Source: Diphasiastrum complanatum (taxonomy: Eukaryota; Streptophyta; Lycopodiopsida; Lycopodiales; Lycopodiaceae). Taken from it: DNA of 64,000 bases. Positions 46,919 through 58,900 of the stretch are shown one piece after another. A program made the position numbers and the translations under genes. The stretch covers positions 23,107,912 to 23,171,911 of the forward strand of contig CM055093.1 in assembly GCA_029204225.1 (NCBI GenBank), given 5' to 3'. The notes under the pieces are model-generated. The model saw nothing but the letters and a program-made list of their open reading frames with translations, had not been told where the DNA came from and searched no databases. The first letter of the stretch is position 1. Each line of letters opens with the position of its first letter.

Positions 46919-49900
46919 ATTATCATCATGATGTTGTAATAGAGATCAAAGCCAATATAAGCTTGGAGAAAGTGGTTGGGTACGTCCAAATGTTGAGCAG
47001 GTGCACATGTCTCCCATCTTTATTATACTTGTGATCTCTCGCCAACAGATGAGCTAGCAAAGTTTTTGCCTCCAACTTTTGAGATGGGAATATTTCATAG
47101 TTGATGTCAACAAGCTGCAGGCATTGGCTCAATTTATGACGGACTACACTGGAGTTCACTCCCGACTTTGTCTTGATGAAGCCGAAGTGGCAGACCATGT
47201 GGTTGGACTTACCAAAAGTCTTGCAGAATGCCGTTTTAAGTATGTTCACTTTGAACTCACCTAGAACTACTCAATGTTCATATTGTGGATGTTCCTTGAC
47301 TAGTGTTGTCTCATGCTATTAGAATCTTGATGTCTAGGAATCATAGGATGTCGAGAGGTTGCTAGAGCTATTCTAAATTGAAATGAACCTATATTCCAAG
47401 AAATTGCAGTTCAGATTTTTACCCTTGCATAATAATTTTAGAGTAGATTTCTTTGCTTTGAAAGGCATCAACTTATGCGAAGGTTGCCAGGCGATAAACT
47501 ATCTTTCTAAACCTTTGTGGCTGCATTTAACTAATCCATTATCATGCAGCTTTGCCATATTTATCTCAAGTTCTCTTTATCTTAGATGCAAGTTCAACTA
47601 TGAGTTTCATTTAAGTCTAAAAGTTGACCTTCGGTATGGCTTGCTTGTTTATTCCCATTCTTTGCAAAGAATAAAACAAAATCTGTAATTCCCTATTCAA
47701 ACTTTCACAGGCAAAGATTGACGACTTTGTCAGTTAGCAAGAATGGAGATCATGTTGTTAACAACGATCCTAACAAGGAGGCAGTAAAAAATGACATCTG
47801 GTATGCTTTTTCATTGACTTCGCTGCTTCTGTGTATGTGATTTTTGTTCACTTTCCTTCTGTAATTAAGGCATTTTTCTCTTGATTATAATGCAATTCCA
47901 GCAAAAACTTATATAATGTGGTGGATGATTATTTTTTTTCTGCTTTCCCATTCATGACTGCTACAAGAATGAAGTGGAAAGTGAAAAACTGCATTGTAGC
48001 GGTACGTCTATCACATTTCATATGCACCAACCCATCTTAATAACTCTTTACCATAACAAGTGGTGGAACCTGTTGCCTCTTCAGAGAATTTTTTAATTTT
48101 GACATTAGAAGATGAGGATTTTTCTACCCAAAGAGCATCAATTTCCTCACAAATCGATGCATGCCCTTTCTTGGTTCGGCCATTGAAATCTTCCACATGT
48201 ATGAACTCCATATTTAATCTAGAGTTAACCACACAATGGCCAATCTATTTATTAATAGAATCTCTTCTATCTAAGTTCACATGTAGAGCCCTCCATGTCA
48301 CGAACAAATTTCGTGTAAATTTTTCATGCCATGGCATTTTGATAGCTTAGAGCCATGTGTGCACCTTTGCCTTGAATAAGACATGTGGACAATGGGACTC
48401 TTATTTTAATAGTAAAGAAATTGATCTTCTCGTTTCAAGCTAGAGTCAAGTAGCAACAATTGATTTTATGGAGTTGAGAGAAAGACTATATCAAAATCAA
48501 ATTTATGCTATTAGCTAAAGATAGCACGTCGGCGTGCTATAGGATTCTGCCCAAAAAGATTATTATTTTTGGGCAGAATCCCTTGGCACGTCAGCATGCT
48601 ATCTTTGGACGTTAAAAAATAATTTTAATTTAAAATTTTTCTTACTTTGGTATTCCATTGTGGGATTTTTAATTATGTCCCAAACCACAATTCTAAATGA
48701 TAAACATTCAGCTAGTGGCATAAAAGAGGTAGCACACCATGTGCTATCTTTTTGTTGAATCATGTCAAGCAAGAAACTTGCAAAAAATTTACTCGCAAAA
48801 TGCCAAGGCCCCTTGCCTTAGACATATTTGCTCGTGTGGTCTCTGGCTTTTGATGCATCTAGGTTAAAAACTTCGCAATGCTAGGCACCTTATGTGGAAT
48901 TCTTATGGTTGTTGGGCTAATTGGCTTATAACCATAGTTGAGCTCAGAAGGGCTCAATCTCGTGGATCCAAGATTCGGTTGACCCTCTCTGTTTGGCCAT
49001 TTGTTTGAGGAGGCTTACATCTGCAACTACATTCCCAACTTAGCAAACACCTTTGCTCATAAATTTCTCTGTCATACCTATGGACTTCAGAAGGCCATGC
49101 GCAGAGTTTTGACCTTCTTGGTTGTTGTGATGAAGTGGGCCATCTTGGAAAACTTGTTTTGGAATTAAACCTAGCTTGGGTCCTTAGTAGACCAACAATG
49201 AAATCAAGAGAAATGCTTTTCCACCTTCCTGTAGGTAACTCAAGTGGATGTAGCAAGCTTGGAGGACTTACTCTCTCAGCCTTGTTCACTTTGAAGGATT
49301 ATTATCCTTATCTCTCGATAATCCTATTGTTAATTTACATCCATTCATTTATCCAGTTTTTGCATATTTATGCGCATTATCACACAGTTTGCAGACACAG
49401 GAATCGGTAACAGGTGGGTCGATAATGACAACGACAAATGATTATCGAGTGACTATCGAAGGGCTGACAAATATTTGGCAAAGGTTAATAGATCATGTTA
49501 CCACTTGTTTTGTAGCTAAGCATATACGTGCAGCAGTCATTGAGGTGGGGGCACAACTTGTGGTATAGGTGGTCATCGACAATGCCAGCAACTGTGTGGC
49601 TATGGGTAAGCTTTTGGCCTACTATTGTACGGACCCCCGTGTGCAGCACATTGCATCGGTCTTTTGATGCATGACATAAGAGGCCTCCCTTGGGTTGCCA
49701 CTATCACATCCAGTGTCATCTTCTTGGTCACATTGTAACCATGAAGAAGAGGGCCCTCGCCATGTTCAGGACATATAGCCCGTTGGATCTGAAGAACACA
49801 ATTTGCCTATCACTTCGTCGTGTTGGAGCGGTTGCTACGGGTTTCGACCTGTATTGCGCTAGATGGTAGCCAGCCCTGAGTTCACACAACAGTGGCATCG

Positions 49901-52900
49901 TAGCAGCGAGCCGACTAGACTTAGGTTTCAAAGGATTGTTTTTGGAGATGATTTTTGGCAACAAGCTGAGCAGTTGGTTGAGGTCCTACAACTAGTGTAC
50001 CATGTGTCGAGGTTGGTGGATTGAGAGGGCTCTATACTCAGCCTCATTTATGAGTTTATGGACAAGATTGGGGAGACCCTTGACTGATCGCTTTTTGATG
50101 AGCGTAGGTACACCTTTTTTATAATCTATTTGGTGCATTTGTTTTGTAAAAGGTTTTAGCATTGTTGAATCGTTTTTTCCTACAATGCAGTGATTACTTT
50201 TCTGGTCTGTAGGATGTCATCTGTTCGAGAGAAGTGGGTTGACAGGTGGAATTTCCACAAGCCCATACACGTAGTTGCTCATTTGCTTCACCCTATGTGG
50301 GCTACTGGAGCCATACGCATAGACCCCGAGCTTGTGGACAGCAGGAGGACATACACAGAAAATGTATATCCAGGTCATGGTTGTTCACCAAGCACTCGTT
50401 TAGTTGTCAATGATTTGTTTGTGCTTTTTGATGACTCGTTAATTTCGAGAATTTGATAGTGTCTCGTCTTATTGCAGGTCATGGCCTCTTGTTGGTAGGA
50501 TCGAGAGACATGCTAGATTTTGAGTGCAAACATGGATGTTTGGTGAGTATGACGAGTTTTTGCTGGAGCCACTCACATGGTGGGGTGTGGTGGGCAAATC
50601 CGCCCCTGATATTACTGCTCTTGCCACTCACATTCTTGATCAAGATTGTTGCGCTGCAGCTTGTGAGCTGAATTGGAGCACTTGGTCTCTTATGCACACA
50701 AAGAGACACAACAGGCTCAACATTTCCCACCTAAACAGGTTGGTTTATTGCACCACCAACTTGAGGCTAGTCAGGCACATGCAGAGAGATGCTACACCTA
50801 GGCAGGTGAATCCCGAGGAGTGCCTTAGATCCATGGATATTGCAACAGGCCATGCACACACAGAGGCTCCGATTGATGATGAGATGTTTCCAAATTATCA
50901 TCAGGAGCTGGCACATCATGAAGGAGAGTGCATGACCACTAGATCCATAGCCAGGGCCGATGCAGAGGATGTAGGATAGGAGGGTGGGGATGAGGCTGAG
51001 GGGGGATTGGATAATGATGAGGATGAGGAGGATGAGGCCTTGGATGATAAGATGGAGATGGACATTGGAAATGATGTGGGGCGGGTGGATCTTGATGTCG
51101 AGACACAAGCTTCACCTGTATCACTTGTACGCAGAAAGGGGGGGGGGGGGTAGCTGTAGAGTACTCCTGATGTATTTGCATGTTGAGCCAGAGGCAACAA
51201 CATCACAGGCAGAGGGAGTAGCAGCCGGTGAGGCCTTGGTAGACCTAGAGGCAGCAACAACAACTGCGGCAGAGGCAGAGGCTCACGGACACAGCTACAC
51301 ATACATGAGGAGGATTCCTTATCTTCCTACTCGTATACCAGCGATAGTGATGAGGAGGAATCCCCATCTGATCATGATGCCTCCGAGTCATAGAGATTCA
51401 TCGGTCTATGAGTCTATTGTTCATTGTTCATCTATCATACTCATGTACTTGGCCATTGGCCCACTCATTGTATATATCAAAGCTTTATCGTTTATGACAT
51501 CAAACATATTGATCATTCTCATGAGGCTTGTGTGGAATGTGGATCAATCGCCATGTTTTTGTATCGTATACACTTAGCACTGTAGTCTACACTATGTGAT
51601 TCCTTTCAAGTTTCAAATGTAACTTTTGGTATGCATCATGTTGAAGCCTAAATGCTTGGTTCCGTTAGTAGTAGTCTGTAGACTAGTAGTAAGTACTTAT
51701 AGTTGTCAATTGTTAGTTACTATGTTTTGCAATGTGTTTGGATTATTTTTTATAGACCTACATGTTGTTTTTCCCACTCCCAACACATGGTTTAAAAAAA
51801 AAACTTTAGCGTTCTAATTCGGAACGTTGTCAAATTCTGGAACCATTTCGGAACTCTCGTTTCGGAACGCTCATGGAACACAACTTTTCGGAACGGGATG
51901 CGTCATAGAGCTGCACATCATTATTTTATTTGTTAGTTAAAAATAAAAGTGATTTTAATGCCATTGCGGAATTAAATCCGTTAAAGGCCTAAAAGTCAAG
52001 TTAGATGAACTAAAGGTGTTTCCCACCTATTTTGAAATTCAAATGTTTAGGGAGGTAGAAATCAGCCAATAGGGCCAAGTGCCACCACTACATTATAAAT
52101 AGTGGCTCAATGTATCTCATTTTCATGTTCAAGCAAAGAAAGGTGCAGAGTCTTACCATTTTGGCAATTGAATGTCCTTGCTTTTTCTTCTCCCACTTCT
52201 CTCTCATTTTATTAGGATTTTGATGTTATGCTATTTTGATGATTGTTGGATTTTGCTATTGTTGCATTTTTATGAGAGGAGAGAGAAAAAAGCAATCTTT
52301 GATTTGTGTATTGATTAGGGTTAGTGCTTGGTTAGTGGTTAGGGTTTTGTTGAAAATTTGATCTGAGTTGGTAGAGTTGTAGAGCATAGAAAGGGCTTTT
52401 TAGAGGTAAATTTTTTGTACATTTTGTTACTACACAAGTTACAAAGTTTTGGAGTTGGTAATAAAATTTTGTAAATTGTCATAAACCTGAAACCAAAAAC
52501 CAGAATTGCCATGTGAGAGACATGATTCATCAAACATATAGGAAACTTTCTGTAGAGGGTTTGAATTTTTGTTTTGTTAACCTTTTTTGTGAACCTTTGG
52601 CTGTGAATCTTCATCACAAAGAAAGAAAAAGAAAAATGCAAAGCTCTCATAATTGGTCAACCAACCTTTGGCCACCTTTAGAATGTCAATTTGGGTTTTT
52701 TTTTCTAAGGTTTGCGATGGTTCCTGCTCGGTTTTGATGCCATGCAAAAGTTAAAAATAAAAAAAAGCAAAACTTTCATAGTTGGTCAGCCAACCCACCT
52801 CCAGAATGCCAAATTAGGCTTTCTTGGAAGTTTGCTAGGGTTCCTACTCGGTTTTGATGCAATTCAACCAAAAAAGGGCACATTAAGCAAAAAACATTTA

Positions 52901-55900
52901 TATTTCAATAAAATTTTGTCTTAAAACCTTCGCCAATCCTATTGCAGCCAACATCGCCATTGAATCTGAATATAGATGACGCAAAAAAGATCGGATTATC
53001 CCATGCGGATGAAAATGTTTCAACACCGCACCTACTACAAAGTCATTGGCATTTGTTTGGAGCACAAAAGGTTGATTTGGGTCTACGACTTTTAGTATTG
53101 GTGTTGTAACCAATGTTGTTTTGAGAGCGTCAAAACTCTCGTGTTGCGTTGGCCCCCAGACGAACTCCTTTCCCTTCCCCTTAAGAAGATTTGTCATGGG
53201 AACTGCTATTTGAGCATAATCCTTATCGTCTGTAGTATCCCGAAAGACTAAGAAAGACCTGAACATTTGAAATACTGTTTGAACTAGGCCAATTGAATAT
53301 TGCTTTGACCTTATTTGGATCCATCTTAATCCATCCTTTGAGATGATATGGCCCAGATATGCTATTTCTTCGATAAAAAAACTCACATTTAGGTTTCTTT
53401 GCGAATAGCTTATGCTTTCCTAGCAAACAGAACACCTTTCTGAGGTGAGCCAAATGCTCTTTAATAGTTTTGCTGTAAACTAAAATATCAACTAGAAAAA
53501 CTACCACAAATTTTCCTAAATATGGCCAAAGAACACTGTTCATCAGGGTCATAAAAGTTGCCGGAGCATTGGTGAGCCCAAACGACATCTGAACTCATAA
53601 TGACCGTGACGAGTTCTGAAAGCTGTTTTTGGGACATCTTCCGCCTTAATACGGACTTGATGATACCCCGAATGTAGATCTATTTTATTGAAATATCTGG
53701 CCCCGTCGAGCTGATCAGACAGCTCGTCTACCCGAGGCATAGGGTACTTATTCTTTATTGTGACTTTATTTAATGCTTTGAAGTCTACGCATAAACACAT
53801 AGACCCTTCTTTTTTTTGTAAGTACAAGGACAGGTGCTGCCCAAGGGGAATTGTTTGGTTGTATCTGTCGCTTTTTTAGATATTTTGTTAATTTTTTAGT
53901 TATTTCCATATCTTGACTGACTAACCCGATAGGGTGGCTTAGCTATAGGTGATGTAGTAGGTACTAAATTAATGGCATGATCTTCCCTAGTGGGTGGTAA
54001 ACCACTAGGTAAATCATTAGGAAAAACATCACCATACTTACTTAGCAGAACATCTAATTTTTTTCTTTTATGAAAAATATTATTGGAAATAGAGTCATAA
54101 AAAATAAACTGCAAGTCACAGAGAAGTACCTCATGCTGATCATCCTCCATAAGCTGAACGAGATCTAAATTGCACACGAAGGGATTGTTGGAAACTCCAT
54201 GCTCCCCATGCAGGTGAGCTTCTCGACCGTTTTTCTAAAAGGTACGAGTATTATCCTGATAATTCCTTTGGAGAGTGGGGCCCAAGTTGTAGAGCCAATC
54301 TCTCCCTAACACTAGGTCAGGTTTAGGTTATTCTGATAACCCTGAATCTCCAAATCTAGACTACTGACCATGGTTTTTCGCACTTTCTTATTTTGACCCT
54401 TAGCCAAAAAAACTATATAACCATGTTGACTAGGTGTTTATGGGAGTTTTAGCTTCTTGACTAGGGTGTAATTGATGAAATTATGGGTTGCCCCATCGTC
54501 CACCATTACTTTGACTGTCTGATTGCCAATCTTCCCAGGCATACGTAGTACGTACAAGGTCGTGAGGCCCAAAGCTGGACGGTCTCCCTAGCAGAGCAGA
54601 GGTCAATTGACAATGGTGCTCATGATCTTTATGAAACACCTCTATTTTGGTAGCTGCCAAATCAGTGGGAAAACTCGTAGTTTGGACTAGGTGTTCTTGC
54701 TTGTTATCTTTTTTTTATTAAACGGTCCTTTAGGACACTATCTGACTCTGTGACCTTTACCCATGCAAACAAAACACAGTCGTTCTTGTTTAGCTTTTTT
54801 ATAATCTTCTGTTTTTAATGGTTGAATTATTGCAGGGTGTTTCTGAGGACTTTCATTTTGATTAGATTTATGTAATTTCTTTCTTTTAAAGACGTTTTTT
54901 TTAAATGGGGAAGTTGTTTGAGAAGGCTACTAAGAACTAGGCTGTTTGGCCTTTCGTCTGACCACTGAATCATCATAGATTTGGGCGAACTTAATGGCCT
55001 GTTCAAGAGTAGTAGTTGATTTTCGTTGAACTTCAACCTTATACTCATCTCGAAGCCCATGGACAGAGCCTCTGACTTTCTGATAGTCATCTACATTTTT
55101 AAGCTTAAGAATTGATTCCCTATGCTATGAGATATATTGGGTAAGGGACTTGTCCACGACTAACCTCTCCCATCTCCCAGGCTTTCCAAGCCTTATCGAA
55201 TTCGTTGGCAGGCAAGAACTCTCGTAGGAAAGGTTCCTCAAAAGCTTTCCATGATTGGGGTGTCTGCTCAGTCTCCTGGAGATTCCGCCACCACTTGTAG
55301 GCCATGGGACCCAAGGATAGCCTAGCTTCTAAGGCTTGCAAGTGGTCGAAGGTCTATTTCAGTGCATGAATGTTTTTCCACTTGCTAAGGAAGGGTCTGA
55401 AGTATGTTTGTGTTTCTCTTCCCCATTAAAAGTTGGCGGTTTTAAATCTTTAAAGATTTTGGGGTCTGTTCTGGTATATCCTGAATGAGTGGGAACTGTG
55501 GGAGGTATAGTTAACTAAGAAGCACTGGGAATTGAAGTTGGATCCGAAATTGAGATTACAATTGGAACTGAGAAACTGGAGCTAGAGGAGTAGGAGTGTT
55601 ATGTCCATGACCAGTACATAGGATTCGGTATACTCCTAGACTTGGATACACGGTACTCCAGTGAAACAAGCTATTAGTTATGCCACGTCGTACTGGACGT
55701 GACCCGAAGGTAACTAATATCCTTGTGAGGCCCAAAACACACTAAATGGAGTTAGTACAAGTTTTGGGACCGTATGTGCATGTGTAGAGTTATCAATAGC
55801 AATTCTCTGAATAGAGGATCCATGCATAGAGACTCTATTTTAGATGAATCTATGTATAGGGGAGTTGGGACCTTGCATGACTAAGTATTCCTTGGCTTGG

Positions 55901-58900
55901 GGGTGAAGCTTCTAGAGTTTGATCGGTTGCTTCTACATGGTTGGGTGGTTTCTCCATAGTGTGTTTTCCATTGTTATTGTAAGCATGATTTTGTGGAGCT
56001 TTCCCTTATAAGGAGATACTAAGCTAGCAAACAGACTTTTAAGTTTAGCAAATGGTTTATCCTATTTAGTTTGCATGCTATGTAAAGTCTGTTTTAAATT
56101 TGTTACCTTAGTTTGTAAGTTCTCATACTGTTCTTTAGACACAAATTCGTCTATGTTAAACATCTCATACTTCTCATCTACGTCCATTGCTGTTTTTTTT
56201 GCCTGGAAACAAATAGCCTTTGCTTTGAGCTCGTCTATGGGTTTTTTTGGGGAAATAGGAGTTTCTTCGGGAGTTGTCATGTTAGAGTTCGAAGAAGAAA
56301 GCGTAAACGTAAAAGAAACAGAAAGAAAAAAGAGAGAAAGGACTTAGCTCTGATTGAAGCCCGCTCGCCGATGGAAATGCAAGAATATCCCCTCAGCCTT
56401 TGAACGGTTCTGGGACAGATTGGACTTTGTTCCTTCGCTGCTTTGTGTTGCAAGAATGACGTTAGCTGCACATGCAATAACTCCAATTAGTCACTAAACG
56501 CATGCAAGCTTCAAACTATGGCTCCAAGGCATCGTTGGAAAGTGGTATCTATTGCAGTGCTGCTAGTTGGTCCCAAGCACTGTCAAAATGTATCGATGGA
56601 GTTTAGGCAACTGTTCCACCAGTTCTGAGGTCAAAAATTGCAGATTCAAGGGCGCCCAATACACTACTCCCAAGTCGTCGAAAAACTGTGTAATGAGCGC
56701 TAGGGGGTCTACTGTCATGCGCTGAAAAAAAACTCTGTAGAAAATACTTTGATTTTGCTAAAAAAGGTGCGAGCACATGTAAGCAAAGAACTCTGAATTT
56801 TTTTTTCTGACAGTGCCCAATCTGGCTACAAAATTATGCTATTTTTGCTGCCAAAAACAGCTCACTAGAATGCTGGAAAAATGCACTAAATCTGTTTGCT
56901 AAAAGTGTGCTGGAAAAAAAGACTCCAAACTACTACTAATCAATCTGGATGGAAAAAATCTCTGAAGACTTTGGATTAGAGCGCTTATTCCTTGAAACAA
57001 ATGCACTGGTTGATCTGAAATTGAATCGATGATGCGGCTGGAAAATTTTGTCTGCAAAGACGGTGCTGATAGCCGATCTGAATGCGCCCAACAATGATGG
57101 AAGAACTGCGCTGGAGAAACTGAGACAGATGTGCCCCTTTAGCTCCCAGAAATCGTTGGAAAAAATTGCCTCCAGAAGAGCAATGCCCTTCCTCCACACC
57201 GACTCCCGATTCGCTTGGATGATTGCACAAGAATCGATTATGGCTCTGATACCAGTGTTAGGAACAATGTAACCATGTAGAAGGCAAAGCTAGTCTGATC
57301 CGCCCAGCCAATGCACTCTCTTATAGAATACCCCTCCTAGTCCAGTGTGAGTTTGCATGAATTTGGTAGGTGGTAGTTGCTTCTGACACCCACCGTTCAT
57401 GTTGCATGCATGGGTTACTGATGCATGCGGGGTCCCAGCCCATCACTGAAGGACTGCATGGCCCCCTACTGTAATGCATGTGTCTGCATGGGCATTACTG
57501 GCCCTCGTACCTACTGCATGGTATGCACCCATGTCTTTGACTCACACTGTCCTCTGCTTTGGTGGTTAGCTGCACCTAGAAGTACTGTTGGGTCGGTATT
57601 GTTACGGTCTTGTAGCACCAACACATAAAGGGATCAAGATCTTTTTGAAGTACCACATGTTTAGAAATCAATCGATACGAAGTGATTCTATAAGATTGAG
57701 CTTATTTTTAGTGGTTCTAAAGAAAAATAAAGCGAGGCTTGGAGCTAAAGAAAATGTTAAAAAAGAGTAGGTTTTTTTATAATTATGAGGCATTTTCTTC
57801 TTTGGCCAAGATAAATGTCGTTGGAGTTATTATTTCTTAGCATCTTGCTTTGAATGCTATTTGCGTTAAGTGGATGAAAGAAGTGCATTTGTAAAATGGT
57901 TACTTTGGGGACATATAGATCAACCATAGGGTTTTGTAGTAAATGGTAAAGAGCATTTGTTTGCAAATTCAATTAAGCTTTCTTGGTCTCAAGCAAGGGG
58001 CCTGAAGCATGGCATCAAAGAATTATGATTAGTACTTGGAAAAAGGCTTTCATGAAGAGCAATTTCTTGATTCGTTGAGTTGGATTTTAATAATAACATT
58101 AGATTGTTCGTGTTGTTGTACATTTGATAAAAGATGGACCTCTTTCAAAGTTCAACTAAAGGGGGGCATATGCCTTCTTATTAATGTCTATTGATAATGG
58201 AGGGTCTCTCTAGTGTCCACAACTGTTTGGGGACATGTTTTGTCCTAATAACCATTAGGGGACACATCCCTCTTAAACTCCAATGATGGACATGCGCAAT
58301 TTACAGAAGGGCTTCTATATTGAGCTACTATTAGGTAAAAAGACCTCTACTATTTCTTAGTTGGCTTAAGTAAGGAGCTACAACAAGACATTGCTCTTGC
58401 ATGTGATCAAATTTTTGACATTATTCTATCTACGAGTGTCCAGCTTTTAGTGGAGGAAAGTCAAAATTGCTAGAAGCTGACCAAGGAAGTATTGCCAGGT
58501 GGCAGGGTTCTTAAAAAGGTCAACTTCCTCTTCAACATTTTCATTCGAAGACACCTCATGGAGAAAGGAGGCCCCAAAATCTCTCCCTCTCCTCTCCTCA
58601 CACACACACACACTCTTAAAAAGCAAAAAACGTCACTGAGTTTTTTTAAAAAATTTGTCAAAAAACAATACACGCGTCAGTCCGTGTCAGTCTGCCACGT
58701 GGCAGTTTCTAACTGGTCCAAAAAAAGCATATGGAATGGAAACAATCGTCATAAATATCGATCTATGTGCCAAGTTTAGCATGCTCTACTTTACAGATAT
58801 AAGGATAGTTGGATATAGGTTGTGTAACAATCTGATTGCTCAGTACCTTAAGGTAAGTTTTGCATCACAACTATTTAGCTAGATTTTGAGGAAAGGTAAT

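Larger units (their letters stand above)
35695..46942 (+). other. EME1 intron 5 (11.2 kb)
   Basis: Holds an old antisense LTR element split by a sense chromovirus, bounded on both sides by GA microsatellites. 45746-46867 shows no coding similarity; it is AT-rich intron sequence. Confidence 0.7.

Noticed and set aside
47079-47264. Single open frame over EME1 exon 7 as an independent small gene
   Set aside because: Its middle is exon 7; the ends read through an acceptor at 47120 and a donor at 47240.
58492-58779. 95-codon plus frame ([13 protein letters not shown]...)
   Set aside because: No similarity; spans a CA run and a G-box palindrome, and has no splice support for EME1.
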